DNA of 64,000 bases from JAEUMG01 sp046349315 (GTDB lineage: Bacteria; Pseudomonadota; Alphaproteobacteria; Rhizobiales; Aestuariivirgaceae). Position numbers and translations under genes: made by a program. Where the stretch lies: NCBI GenBank assembly GCA_046349315.1, contig JAXMCQ010000014.1, positions 62,001 through 126,000 on the forward strand, in the 5' to 3' direction. Below are positions 33,928 to 43,040 of the stretch, in pieces. The number at the start of each line of letters is the position of its first letter. The stretch's first letter is position 1. The notes beneath the pieces were generated by a model. It saw only the letters and a list, made by a program, of their open reading frames with translations, had not been told where the DNA came from and ran no database searches.

Positions 33928-35127
33928 ATGGCCTCCGAGTCACCTACAGCAGTCTGGATGCCAGCGGCCCCCAAGCCCGGCGCGATGTCGTTTGCCATCC
34001 TCTTCGCGGTCGAATCCTTCGCGCGCGCGGTCGTCTCGGGCGTCGTCTCCGTCCAGGCCTATGATCTCCTTAAATCCGGCCAGCATGTCAGCCTGCTGTT
34101 CACGACCGTCGGCCTCTTCGTGCCGCTCGGGACGCTGGCGGTACCGCTCCTCCACCATTTCATGCCACGGCGCTGGGTCTATACGACCGGCGTTCTGCTG
34201 CTGATCGCGGCGAGCCTGTGTTTCGCGAGCTTCACGTTGGTCGGGCAGGCGGCCGGCATGTATCTGCGGGTTCTCGGAACCGCCGTACTCAACATCACGC
34301 TGGCGCTCTACATTCTCGACCATATCCGCCGCGTCGAGCTGGTGCGCTCGGAGCCTCTGCGGCTCTCATTCTCGGTCGTTTCGTGGACGGCAGGCCCGTA
34401 TCTCGGCATCTGGCTCTATGCGAATTACGGCCACGCCGCGCCGCAGATCGCCGCCATCATCGGCGCCGTCGTGCTCCTCATCATGTTTTGGTACCTGCGG
34501 CTATCGACCAATCCGGCGATCAAGGCGGGGCCGGCGCGGCCGGTGAGCCCCTGGGCGAGCGTCGGCCGGTTCGTCTCCCAGCCGCGTCTGCGGCTTGCCT
34601 GGCTCATTGCCTTCGGCCGTTCCTGCTTCTGGTCGAGCTTCTTCATCTATGGGCCGCTTCTCATGATCGAAGGCGGCCTCGGCAAGGAGGCGGGCGGCCT
34701 TTTGCTATCGGCCGGCAATGCAGTGCTCATCCTTGCCATCGTCTTTGGGCGGATCGCCGAGCGGACCAGCGTCAGGCACGTGATCGTCGGCGCCTTTGCG
34801 GCGGGCGCAATGGCATCGATCGCCGCCGGGCTCGCCGGAACCGGAGCGCCTCTTCTTGCCGCACTGATGCTGTTCATCGGCTCGATTGCCGCTTCTTCGC
34901 TCGACGGCGTCGGTGGTATTCCCTTCATGCGGGCGGTGAAAGGCCGCGAGCGTGCGGCGATGACGGGCGTCTACCGCACCTATATCGATTTTTCCGACCT
35001 GATCCCGTCCTTCGTCTTCTCGATCGCGCTTGGATTTTTCGGCCTCGGCGTCGTCTTCATTATCTTGGGCTTCTGGCTGGCGATCGTCGGCCTCACGGCG
35101 TGGATTTACCTGCCGCGCTCGATGTAG
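33928..35127 (+). CDS. Major facilitator superfamily transporter
   Basis: A 399-residue integral membrane protein with about 12 hydrophobic segments arranged in two halves around a cytoplasmic loop (about 185-215, AGPARPVSPWASVGRFV). The short basic signature MPRRWVYTTG between early helices and RIAERTSVRHVIVG in the second half suit the MFS fold. The substrate is not inferable. It is transcribed away from hss. Its last 35 bp overlap the convergent, frameshifted desaturase gene. Confidence 0.82.
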   Translation: MASESPTAVWMPAAPKPGAMSFAILFAVESFARAVVSGVVSVQAYDLLKSGQHVSLLFTTVGLFVPLGTLAVPLLHHFMPRRWVYTTGVLLLIAASLCFASFTLVGQAAGMYLRVLGTAVLNITLALYILDHIRRVELVRSEPLRLSFSVVSWTAGPYLGIWLYANYGHAAPQIAAIIGAVVLLIMFWYLRLSTNPAIKAGPARPVSPWASVGRFVSQPRLRLAWLIAFGRSCFWSSFFIYGPLLMIEGGLGKEAGGLLLSAGNAVLILAIVFGRIAERTSVRHVIVGAFAAGAMASIAAGLAGTGAPLLAALMLFIGSIAASSLDGVGGIPFMRAVKGRERAAMTGVYRTYIDFSDLIPSFVFSIALGFFGLGVVFIILGFWLAIVGLTAWIYLPRSM

Positions 35128-36030
35128 CCCAGGCGGCACGGATCTGGCGGTGCGCCTCGCCATAGCCATTGGCCGTCTTTTGTAGCCTTGAAGCAAGATT
35201 GCTGTTGAGCGCCGGCAGGCGATGAAATGGCACCGTCGGCAAGGCGTGATGGGCGCTGTGGAACGGCATGTTCCAAGCGAGGAAACGCACCAGCCGGTTG
35301 GTATAGGTGGTGCGCGAATTGGCAAGCATGTTGGCGACCAAGGGACAGGCGCCATGCTCGGCCATGAGATAGGCACGCAGGAATGGCTGTCCGAGCAGGG
35401 CCGGGATCACCCAAAGCGTCAGAATCCAGGTCCAGCCGAAGGCGATCCCGGCAATCGCAACAGCAGCCATGGCCGCGAGATGCAGCCGCGCCTCGAGCAC
35501 GAGTTTGCGGCGCGCGTTCGCCGGCACGAAATCCGGCAAGGACCGCCCCAGTGCATTGTTGATCAGCACCGCAACTCGGCGCGCCAATAGGGGATGCCGC
35601 TCAGATGCCAAAGATATCCGCGCCAATCGCTTGGCTTTGGACTCGCAAGTTCGGGATCATGCGCCGGATCCTGCGTGTGACGGTGGTGGGCGAAATGGAA
35701 AAAGCGGAAATGGCGGGGCGGGAGCAGCAGTAGAAAACCGCAAACCTCGGCGATGAACACATTGAGCCAGGACGTCTTGAAGGCGGTGCCGTGGATCGTT
35801 TCGTGCTCGAGCGCGAAAAGTGAGACGAGCGCAATGCCGTGCAAGGTCATCGCAAGAATTTTCAGCGCGGGATTGCCGGTCCACAGGACAACACTCCCGG
35901 TGAGGAAAAGAAGAAGTACATGTCCGGCAAGATGCACGAGCCCAGGCAGATCGCGCGTTTCCTTGAGTTCGCTAAGTTCCGTAGCGCTCAGTGCGGCAAG
36001 TGCGTCACGATGCGTGAACTCTTCATGCAT
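35093..36030 (-). pseudogene. Membrane fatty acid desaturase, disrupted by a single-base frameshift
   Basis: Two leftward reading frames together encode one desaturase. The first carries histidine boxes HETIHGT and FHFAHHRHTQDP and ends SGIPYWRAELRC at a stop near 35563. The second continues VLINNALGRSLPDFVP and carries the third box FHSAHHALP. Adding one G at the CC of 35569-35570 (read on the minus strand) would join ELR directly to VLINNALG. The start is taken as the ATG at 36030 (MHEEFTHRDALA); a GTG at 36111 would add 27 residues but overlap rhodanese. All three di-iron His boxes survive, so this is a recent lesion or a sequencing error. Confidence 0.88.
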
Positions 36031-36104
36031 TAGTCGAGCGGCTTCTTGACCGGCGGCAGCGAAAGTCGTCAACTGCGGCCCCTTTGCGAGCGGCGGGACG
36101 CGAT

Positions 36105-36512
36105 ATGTCACAGAAAATCACTGTTGGCTACAAGCAGCTATTGGCCGAGGCCGAGCGCGCCATCGAAGGCGTCAGCGTCGAGCAGGCGATCGAAGCCGCG
36201 AACCAACCAGATGTCGTCATCGTCGATATCCGCGATCCACGCGAGATCGAGCGCGAGGGGCGGATCCCCAATTCCTTCCACGCGCCGCGCGGCATGCTCG
36301 AATTCTGGGTTGATCCGGAAAGTCCCTATTTCAAGCCGGTCTTCGGCGAGGATAAGACATTTATCATACACTGCGCGAGCGGATGGCGCTCGGCGCTCGC
36401 CACCGAGGCATTGCAGCGAATGGGGCTCAAGCCGGTGAAGAATCTCAAGGGCGGGTTCACCGCGTGGAAAGCGGCCGGCGGCCCGGTGGAGAAGCCTCCA
36501 TCCAAGCCCTAG
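36105..36512 (+). CDS. Rhodanese-like domain protein
   Basis: A 135-residue single-domain sulfurtransferase-type protein. The conserved DIRDPREIEREGRIPNSFH lies near residue 42. The catalytic Cys is in FIIHCASGWRSALA (near 90), followed by LKGGFTAWKAAGGP, the canonical C-terminal rhodanese motif. The active-site loop CASGWR contains the expected cysteine, so it is probably active in sulfane-sulfur transfer. The start is the ATG at 36105. It is divergent from the broken desaturase and upstream of two GST genes. Confidence 0.9.
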   Translation: MSQKITVGYKQLLAEAERAIEGVSVEQAIEAANQPDVVIVDIRDPREIEREGRIPNSFHAPRGMLEFWVDPESPYFKPVFGEDKTFIIHCASGWRSALATEALQRMGLKPVKNLKGGFTAWKAAGGPVEKPPSKP

Positions 36513-36548
36513 CCAAACGTGGGACGGCGGCACGTATTGGATAGGGGC

Positions 36549-37205
36549 ATGAGCAAACTTCATTTGATTTTAGGCAACAAGAATTATTCGTCATGGTCGC
36601 TGAGGCCGTGGCTTGCGATGACCATGGCCGGGCTTCCCTTCAAGGAGACGGTGATCCCGCTCGACACGCCGGATACGAAAGCGGCGATCGCCGAGCATTC
36701 GGCCGCGGGGCGTGTGCCGATCCTTCATCACGGCAAGCTCGTCATTTGGGATTCGATGGCAATCCTCGAATATCTCGCCGAGACCTTTCCGGAAAAGAAA
36801 CTCTGGCCGGTCGGCAAGACGGCGCGTGCTGTGGCCCGCGCCGTCTCCAATGAAATGCATTCCGGGTTTTCGGCTCTGCGTAATGCCTGTCCGATGAACA
36901 TCCGTCGCGCGCCAAAGCCCATCCCATTGAATGATGCCGTTAAGGCAGACACCGCGCGCGTCGAGAGCATCTGGCGCGACTGCCGCAAGAAATTTGGCAA
37001 GGGTGGACCCTATCTCTTTGGAAAATTCTCGATCGCCGACGCCATGTTTGCGCCTGTCGCGAGCCGTTTTTCGACCTATTTGCTCTCCGCTGAAGGAGAC
37101 ACCAACGCCTATGTTACAACGATCCTCGACAGTCCCGCCTTCAAGCTCTGGGAAGAGTCGGCGCTCAAGGAGAGCTGGGTGATTCCGGCGGACGAAGTCG
37201 ATTAG
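36549..37205 (+). CDS. Glutathione S-transferase family protein (first of tandem pair)
   Basis: A 218-residue GST. The thioredoxin-like N-terminal domain begins LILGNKNYSSWSLRPWLAM, where the serines are candidate glutathione-activating residues. The cis-Pro segment is GRVPILHHG, followed by WDSMAILEYLAETFP. The C-terminal helical domain includes GGPYLFGKFSIADAMFAPV. The start ATG is at 36549. It is 11 bp before a clearly paralogous GST, so this is a tandem duplication. Physiological substrate unknown. Confidence 0.9.
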   Translation: MSKLHLILGNKNYSSWSLRPWLAMTMAGLPFKETVIPLDTPDTKAAIAEHSAAGRVPILHHGKLVIWDSMAILEYLAETFPEKKLWPVGKTARAVARAVSNEMHSGFSALRNACPMNIRRAPKPIPLNDAVKADTARVESIWRDCRKKFGKGGPYLFGKFSIADAMFAPVASRFSTYLLSAEGDTNAYVTTILDSPAFKLWEESALKESWVIPADEVD

Positions 37206-37216
37206 GACGGTCATTC

Positions 37217-37864
37217 ATGTATGAGCTTTACATCGGCAATAAGTGCTTCTCGTCATGGTCGCTGAGGCCTTGGTTGGCGCTGAAGCACCACAACATACCC
37301 TTCACCGAGAAATTCGTGCGCTTGCGCCAGCCGGATACCGCGGCGCGCCTCCTCGAGGTCTCGCCCTCGGGCCGCGTTCCGGTGCTTCATCATGACGGCC
37401 GCAAGATTTGGGACACGCTCGCCATTCTTGAATATTTGGCGGAACTTCATCCCGATAAGAGATTGTGGCCCGATGACCGTGAGGCGCGTGCCATGGCCCG
37501 CAGTGTTTCGGCCGAAATGCATTCGAGCTTCGCCGATGTGCGCAATCAATGGGCGATGAACTTGCGCCGGCCCAAAACCTACAAGGCATTGTCGGAAGCG
37601 GGTCCGAAGCAGGCGGCGCGGATTGAAGCGATCTGGCGCGAGTGCCGGAAGCATTATGGCGTTGGAGGACCGTTCCTGTTCGGGAGTTTCACCGCCGCCG
37701 ATGCCATGTATGCGCCGGTGGTCACCCGTTTCGACACCTATGGCGGCGATCTCGCGCCCGATATACGCGCCTATGTCGATAGCATCCTCGCCCTGCCGGC
37801 GATGAAGGAATGGTATGCCGGTGCCGCGGCCGAAACTTTCCCCGAACCAGGTCCCGATGAGTGA
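37217..37864 (+). CDS. Glutathione S-transferase family protein (second of tandem pair)
   Basis: A 215-residue GST paralogous to the preceding gene. They share the N-terminal GNKCFSSWSLRPWLAL (GNKNYSSWSLRPWLAM in the partner), the cis-Pro segment GRVPVLHHDG, WDTLAILEYLAELHP, and the C-terminal GGPFLFGSFTAADAMYAPV. The pair is probably cotranscribed (11-bp gap). The second copy carries a Cys in the N-terminal motif where the first has Asn. Function is general glutathione-dependent chemistry; the substrate is unknown. It is convergent with the small secreted genes, with a 2-bp gap. Confidence 0.9.
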   Translation: MYELYIGNKCFSSWSLRPWLALKHHNIPFTEKFVRLRQPDTAARLLEVSPSGRVPVLHHDGRKIWDTLAILEYLAELHPDKRLWPDDREARAMARSVSAEMHSSFADVRNQWAMNLRRPKTYKALSEAGPKQAARIEAIWRECRKHYGVGGPFLFGSFTAADAMYAPVVTRFDTYGGDLAPDIRAYVDSILALPAMKEWYAGAAAETFPEPGPDE

Positions 37865-37866
37865 AT

Positions 37867-38082
37867 TCAGATATAGCAGATCACTTGGCCTCTCCTGACT
37901 TCGGCCTTGTAGAAAAGCCCGTAGGCTTTGGCGCAGATCTTTCTCGCCTGTTCTTGGGTGATCGCGGGCGGAGGTGGTTTCTGCGGTTTCTTCTTCGTGG
38001 CGGACGCACCTTCCGAGCTGAGCGCCACCAACAGCGCCAGCGCGCAGCCAGCCATAAGGCAGGCCTTCGCGTTCTTCATCAT
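37867..38082 (-). CDS. Small secreted protein, uncharacterised (second of pair)
   Basis: A 71-residue protein from the ATG at 38082. A hydrophobic signal sequence (about 5-25, CLMAGCALALLVAL) is followed by a Lys/Pro-rich linker (TKKKPQKPPPPAITQ) and a compact C-terminal part with two cysteines (RKICAKAYG, GQVICYI). The start overlaps the stop of the similar upstream gene as ATGA. The C-terminus (xRRGQVICYI) resembles the neighbour's (KDGVLHCWYLV), suggesting duplication. No known domain recognised. A longer open frame to 38178 lies inside the neighbour and was rejected. Confidence 0.7.
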   Translation of the reverse strand: MMKNAKACLMAGCALALLVALSSEGASATKKKPQKPPPPAITQEQARKICAKAYGLFYKAEVRRGQVICYI

Positions 38083-38309
38083 ACTAGGTACCAGCAATGC
38101 AATACTCCATCCTTGGTGATGCGATAGCGCTGGACTCGCGGCACGGGGCCTCCGTGTTTTGCGACAAGCTGCTTGCAAAGCTCATAGGGATCGAATTTCT
38201 GCTTGGTCTGTGATGGGGTGTTCGGCTTCTTCTTCTGCGCCGCCTCAGCCGCCTCGGGTATGCAGGCGAGAAATGTCATCAAGCTGACAAACGTAGCGAG
38301 CTTCCTCAT
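38079..38309 (-). CDS. Small secreted protein, uncharacterised (first of pair)
   Basis: A 76-residue protein from the ATG at 38309. The N-terminal signal sequence MRKLATFVSLMTFLACIPEA is cleaved probably near EAAEAA. A Lys/Pro/Gln-rich linker (QKKKPNTPSQTKQK) follows, then a small domain with two cysteines (YELCKQLVAKHG and LHCWYLV). The layout matches the gene it overlaps (signal, KKKP linker, two-Cys domain), so the two are a paralogous, translationally coupled pair that probably acts in the periplasm, perhaps with a disulfide. No family recognised. Confidence 0.7.
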   Translation of the reverse strand: MRKLATFVSLMTFLACIPEAAEAAQKKKPNTPSQTKQKFDPYELCKQLVAKHGGPVPRVQRYRITKDGVLHCWYLV

Positions 38310-38414
38310 ATCCGCTCCCAATAACGTTCCTTACGCTACGTCATTTTATAGACTGTGGATTGCGGATTGCAAGCCTCTGTCACAAGATCGGCTGTTCGAA
38401 TCTCCAGGGCGCCC

Positions 38415-40022
38415 ATGGCGGTCATCACATCGCAAATCTCGGCTTCATCGACTGAATTCACGGCGAATGCCGGCGCGATGCGCACGCTCGTTGCCGAACT
38501 CCGCGGTCGTCGGACCACAGCGGCGGAAGGCGGCCCGCAAAAGGCACGCGAGCGTCACGTTTCTCGCGGCAAGCTCCTGCCGCGCGATCGCGTCAATGCG
38601 CTGCTCGATCCGGCGACGCCGTTCCTCGAACTCTCACCGCTCGCCGCCTACGACCTCTATGGCGGCGACATTCACGGCGCCGGGCTTGTCACTGGCATCG
38701 GCCGGGTCAGCGGGCGCGAATGCGTGATCGTGTGCAATGACGCGACGATCAAGGGCGGCACCTATTACCCGTTAACGGTCAAAAAGCACCTGCGCGCGCA
38801 GGCGATCGCGCGCGAGAACCGCTTGCCGTGCATCTATCTCGTCGACTCTGGCGGCGCGAACCTTCCGAACCAGACCGAAGTCTTTCCCGATCGCGAACAC
38901 TTCGGCCGCATCTTCTACAACCAGGCGCAGATGTCGGCTGCTTCCATTCCGCAAATAGCGTGCGTGATGGGCTCTTGCACAGCCGGTGGCGCCTATGTCC
39001 CGGCCATGTCGGATGAGACGGTGATCGTGCGCAAGCAAGGCACGATCTTTCTTGCCGGACCGCCGCTCGTGAAGGCGGCAACCGGTGAAGAAGTCTCGGC
39101 CGAGGATCTGGGCGGCGCGAATGTTCACGCTCGCCAGTCCGGCGTTGCTGATCACTATGCCGTCGATGATGCGCATGCGATTGCGATCGTTCGCCAGATC
39201 GTCGCGCATCTCGATAGTCCCGACGCCCACCCGATCGCACGGCGTGAGGTCATGGCACCGCGCTTAGACGCAAACGAACTTGACGGCATTATCCCGCAGT
39301 CCTTCGCCAAATCTTATGATGTTCGCGAGGTGATTGGCCGCATCGTCGACGGTTCCGACTTCGCCGAGTTTAAGCAGCTCTATGGTGAAACACTTGTCTG
39401 CGGCTTTGCCCATATCTGGGGCATCCCGGTCGGCATTCTCGCTAATAACGGCATTCTCTATTCGCAATCGGCGCTTAAAGGCGCGCATTTCATCGAATTG
39501 TGCTGCCAGCGCCGCATCCCCTTGCTTTTCCTGCAGAATATTTCCGGCTTCATGGTCGGCCAGCGATATGAGGCGGGCGGCATCGCCAAGGATGGTGCCA
39601 AGCTCGTGACGGCGGTCGCCTGCGCCGCGGTGCCCAAGATCACCGTCATTATTGGCGGTTCGTTCGGCGCAGGCAATTACGGCATGTGCGGGCGGGCTTA
39701 CGATCCACGTTTCCTCTTCACCTGGCCAAACAGCCGCATTTCGGTGATGGGCGGTGAGCAGGCGGCCTCCGTGCTGGCGACAGTGCGCGGCGACAATCTG
39801 CGCGCCGAAGGCAACAACTGGACCTCCGCCGAAGAAGAGGCCTTCAAGGCGCCGATCAGGGAGCAGTATGAGAGCGAGGGCAATCCCTATTATGCCACCG
39901 CGCGGCTATGGGATGACGGCATTATAGCGCCTTCCGAAACGCGCGATGTTCTGGGCCTTGCCTTTGCTGCGACGCTCAACGCTCCGATCCCGGAAACGCG
40001 CTTCGGCGTCTTCAGGATGTAA
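38415..40022 (+). CDS. mccB: Methylcrotonyl-CoA carboxylase carboxyltransferase subunit
   Basis: Beta subunit of a biotin-dependent acyl-CoA carboxylase, most like methylcrotonyl-CoA carboxylase (leucine degradation). It has 535 residues from the ATG at 38415. Distinctive blocks include VCNDATIKGGTYYPLTVKKH, LVDSGGANLPNQTEVFPD, AVMGSCTAGGAYVPAMSDE (here CVMGSCTAGGAYVPAMSDE), LFLQNISGFMVG and GGSFGAGNYGMCGRAYDPRF, all typical of the MCC carboxyltransferase. The biotin-carboxylase partner mccA lies about 1 kb downstream, separated by an oppositely oriented DMT exporter gene whose end overlaps this gene by 11 bp. Confidence 0.94.
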   Translation: MAVITSQISASSTEFTANAGAMRTLVAELRGRRTTAAEGGPQKARERHVSRGKLLPRDRVNALLDPATPFLELSPLAAYDLYGGDIHGAGLVTGIGRVSGRECVIVCNDATIKGGTYYPLTVKKHLRAQAIARENRLPCIYLVDSGGANLPNQTEVFPDREHFGRIFYNQAQMSAASIPQIACVMGSCTAGGAYVPAMSDETVIVRKQGTIFLAGPPLVKAATGEEVSAEDLGGANVHARQSGVADHYAVDDAHAIAIVRQIVAHLDSPDAHPIARREVMAPRLDANELDGIIPQSFAKSYDVREVIGRIVDGSDFAEFKQLYGETLVCGFAHIWGIPVGILANNGILYSQSALKGAHFIELCCQRRIPLLFLQNISGFMVGQRYEAGGIAKDGAKLVTAVACAAVPKITVIIGGSFGAGNYGMCGRAYDPRFLFTWPNSRISVMGGEQAASVLATVRGDNLRAEGNNWTSAEEEAFKAPIREQYESEGNPYYATARLWDDGIIAPSETRDVLGLAFAATLNAPIPETRFGVFRM

Positions 40023-40968
40023 CCGGCTTCGTTGCCTTGGTCACGATCACCACGATGCCGAGCAGGATGAGTGCCCCGCCGATGAAGTGATAGGGCTCCA
40101 GTTTTTCGCCGAGCAGGAGATAGGCGAAAAACGGCACGAACAGCATCTGGAGATACATCAGGAGGCCCGCCTTGGCGGCGCCGAGGATCTCGATGCTCCA
40201 ATTGAAGAGAAGATACATGATGGCGCCGCCGAAAATCGCGCAGTAGCCGAGCGCCAGAGCGCCGCGCATGTCCATGCTGAAGCTGTCACCCATCAGGATC
40301 TCAACAACTGCAAACGGAATCCCGACAGCCGAGCCCGCAAGCAGCAGCATGACCAGCAACGGCAATCGGTCGAGCGTGAATTTCGCGCGGCGCAAGAGCA
40401 CGGTGTAGAGACCAAAGCCGAAGGCGCCAAGTAGGACCCACAATTCGCCGATATTGAAATTGAGGCCGAGCAATTGCGCCAATTGCCCGTGAACGATGAT
40501 GACGATCATGCCGATGAATGAAACGACGGCGCCGGCTGCCTGCCAAGCGCCCATCGGCTCGCCAAGCACGAAGAAGGCGAGCACCATGGTGATGATCGGC
40601 ATGAGCGAGATGATCAGGCCGCAATTGATGACGTTGGTATAGAGAAGCCCAAGGAAGATCAGGCCTTGTGTCAGGAACAGGCCGCTGCCGCCAATGACGA
40701 GGAGTTCGACCCAGCGCTCCTTGAGGAGCTTGGTCATTTGGGCGCGGTATGAATAGACGAAGGGCAGGAGGACGAGAGCGGCGAGGAAAGCCCGGCACAG
40801 CGCCAATGTGAAGGGTGGCAGGTCGGCCACCACCCATTTCACCGCGATATAGACGTTGGCCGAGAGCAGCCAGCACAGGGCGCCGGCGATATAGCCCGTC
40901 GTCTGCGAGGCGGTGTCGCCTGGCGTTCCACCGCGCGCCTGGTCCGCCGTTAATAAATGAAAGGCCAT
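40012..40968 (-). CDS. EamA/DMT-family exporter
   Basis: A ten-helix drug/metabolite transporter, 318 residues. The start chosen is the ATG at 40968 (MAFHLLTADQARGG), preceded by a strong ggggag ribosome site; ATGs at 41022 and 41046 are alternatives with poorer sites. Two EamA repeats are visible: ALCWLLSANVYIAVKWVV near 40 and WVLLGAFGFGLYTVLLRRA near 180. The C-terminal helix pair is PFFAYLLLGEKLEPYHFIGG. It lies between mccB and mccA, divergent from mccA. Substrate unknown; a branched-chain amino-acid link is conceivable from location only. Confidence 0.85.
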   Translation of the reverse strand: MAFHLLTADQARGGTPGDTASQTTGYIAGALCWLLSANVYIAVKWVVADLPPFTLALCRAFLAALVLLPFVYSYRAQMTKLLKERWVELLVIGGSGLFLTQGLIFLGLLYTNVINCGLIISLMPIITMVLAFFVLGEPMGAWQAAGAVVSFIGMIVIIVHGQLAQLLGLNFNIGELWVLLGAFGFGLYTVLLRRAKFTLDRLPLLVMLLLAGSAVGIPFAVVEILMGDSFSMDMRGALALGYCAIFGGAIMYLLFNWSIEILGAAKAGLLMYLQMLFVPFFAYLLLGEKLEPYHFIGGALILLGIVVIVTKATKPVTS

Positions 40969-41036
40969 GCCTGCTCCCCCGCCAAGGTGCCCAATCTGGT
41001 TTGCCTTTGCCGCGCTGTCCATGGAATGATTGGCCC

Positions 41037-42983
41037 ATGCTGTCATCCGTCCTCATCGCCAATCGCGGCGAGATTGCCTGCCGCATCGCCCGTACCGCCC
41101 GGCGCCTCGGCATGCGCGTCATTGCCGTTTATTCCGATGCCGATCGCGACGCCTTGCATGTTGCGCTTGCCGATAAGGCCTATCGACTCGGACCCGCGGA
41201 AGCAAAGCAGAGCTATCTCAATGCCGCGCGCATTATCGAGATTGCGAAAGCGGCCAAGGCCGCCTGCATCCACCCGGGCTATGGCTTTCTCTCGGAGAAC
41301 CCGGAATTCGCCGCAGCAGTGGAGAAGGCGGGGATCGTCTTCGTCGGGCCGCCCCCCTCAGCGATCCGGGCCATGGGCCTCAAAGATGCCGCCAAGCGCT
41401 TGATGGCGAAGGCTGGCGTGCCGGTCGTACCGGGCTATGACGGCGAGGAGCAGGACGTCCCATTTCTCGCGGCACGTGCGGCCGAGGTCGGCTTTCCCGT
41501 CATGATCAAGGCCGTGGCGGGCGGTGGCGGCAAGGGCATGCGGCATGTCGCCGATGCGGCTGACTTCGCCAGCTCACTCGATGCCTGCCGGCGCGAGGCA
41601 TCGTCGGCCTTCGGCAATGATCGTGTTCTGATCGAGAAATTCATCGACCGCCCTCGCCATGTCGAAATCCAGGTTCTGGCCGACGGTCATGGCAATTGCG
41701 TTTCATTGTTCGAGCGGGATTGTTCACTTCAGAGGCGTCATCAGAAGGTGATCGAGGAATCGCCGGCGCCCGGCATGACTGAATCTTTACGTGTGCGCAT
41801 GGGCGAGGCGGCGGTCGCCGGTGCCAAGTCGGTCGGCTATCGCGGCGCCGGCACGATGGAGTTCATCGTCGGCGGCGGCAGTGATCTCGCGAGCGCGAAG
41901 TTTTATTTCATGGAGATGAACACGCGCCTCCAGGTCGAGCATCCTGTCACTGAAATGGTGACCGGCCTCGATCTCGTCGAACTGCAGTTCCGCGTCGCGT
42001 CTGGCGAAGCGCTGCCGTTCCGCCAGAGCGATCTGAAGCTTGCGGGTTACGCAATCGAAGCGCGGCTTTATGCCGAGGATCCCAATGCCGGCTTCCTGCC
42101 GCAGGCCGGATCGCTGCTCGCACTCAAATGGCCGGAAGACGGCATCCGCATCGATACCGGCGTGCGTCAGGGCGACAAGGTCACGCCCTATTACGACCCG
42201 ATGATCGCCAAGCTCATCGCCCATGGCACGACGCGCGATAAGGCGATCCGACATCTGGCCAAGGCGTTGAGCGAGACCCGCGTGCTCGGCCTCAAGAGCA
42301 ACAAGGCGTTTCTTGCCGCGATCCTTGCCCATCCCGCCTTCGGCAAGGGCGAGGTTTCGACCGGCTTTATCGACCATCACATCGACACGCTGGTGTATGC
42401 CGGTGCGTCCGAGATCGCGCGGGGCAGGGCGCTGGCCGCCTGGCTTGCCGCGCAATACCAGGCAACGCGCAAAGACGGCGTATGGACGGCGCTTGGCGGC
42501 TGGTCGCTCGATGGCACGCCGCGCAAGGATTTCTTCGAGGTCATCGTTGATGGCACACCTGCGAAGCTCGAAGTCGCCAATGGCCATTTCATGTTTGGCA
42601 AGTTTGGCAAACAGAGCATCGCGGTCGATCATTCCGCCGCATTGGTCATGGCTCACGATCCCGCAACCGGAGCGACCTATGTCGATGTCGATGGCATCCA
42701 GGTGAAGATCGAGGCCGCCGATCCGCTGGCCCGCGAAATCGGCGCGGCATCGGGCGGTGCCGTTACCCGCGCGCCGATGGCCGGCAAGGTCGTGCGCGTG
42801 CTGGTGGCCGAGGGCGAAACGGTAAAAGCGGGCACGCCGCTCCTTATCCTCGAGGCCATGAAGATGGAGCATCCCTTGAAGGCCGGCATTTCCGGGACGA
42901 TCAAGACCTTGTCCGCCTCGGCCGGCGCCCAGGTCGCCGAGCGCGACGTCCTCTGCGTCATCGAGCCGCCTGCCGCGGGTTGA
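41037..42983 (+). CDS. mccA: Methylcrotonyl-CoA carboxylase biotin-containing subunit
   Basis: Alpha subunit, 648 residues. It combines biotin carboxylase (about 1-450) and a C-terminal biotinyl domain (about 580-648). The biotin-carboxylase N-terminus is SVLIANRGEIACRIARTARR, the ATP-grasp glycine loop is AVAGGGGKGMRHV, and catalytic-region motifs are FLEMNTRLQVEHPVTE (here FMEMNTRLQVEHPVTE) and YDPMIAKLIAHG. The biotin attachment site is LEAMKMEHPL. The start ATG at 41037 is 68 bp from the divergent DMT gene. It pairs with mccB. Specificity for methylcrotonyl-CoA rather than another acyl-CoA is inferred from mccB. Confidence 0.94.
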   Translation: MLSSVLIANRGEIACRIARTARRLGMRVIAVYSDADRDALHVALADKAYRLGPAEAKQSYLNAARIIEIAKAAKAACIHPGYGFLSENPEFAAAVEKAGIVFVGPPPSAIRAMGLKDAAKRLMAKAGVPVVPGYDGEEQDVPFLAARAAEVGFPVMIKAVAGGGGKGMRHVADAADFASSLDACRREASSAFGNDRVLIEKFIDRPRHVEIQVLADGHGNCVSLFERDCSLQRRHQKVIEESPAPGMTESLRVRMGEAAVAGAKSVGYRGAGTMEFIVGGGSDLASAKFYFMEMNTRLQVEHPVTEMVTGLDLVELQFRVASGEALPFRQSDLKLAGYAIEARLYAEDPNAGFLPQAGSLLALKWPEDGIRIDTGVRQGDKVTPYYDPMIAKLIAHGTTRDKAIRHLAKALSETRVLGLKSNKAFLAAILAHPAFGKGEVSTGFIDHHIDTLVYAGASEIARGRALAAWLAAQYQATRKDGVWTALGGWSLDGTPRKDFFEVIVDGTPAKLEVANGHFMFGKFGKQSIAVDHSAALVMAHDPATGATYVDVDGIQVKIEAADPLAREIGAASGGAVTRAPMAGKVVRVLVAEGETVKAGTPLLILEAMKMEHPLKAGISGTIKTLSASAGAQVAERDVLCVIEPPAAG

Positions 42984-43040
42984 GGATAAGTTCGCGTCGG
43001 CTGTTTTCCGGTAAGCCCGATCTGGCGCATAATGGCGGCC

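Noticed and set aside
38360..38414. tRNA-like stretch with a TTCGAATC T-loop motif just before mccB
   Set aside because: TTCGAATC and a GTC-like loop occur, but the flanking bases do not form T, anticodon or acceptor stems; a random match or a very decayed remnant at best.
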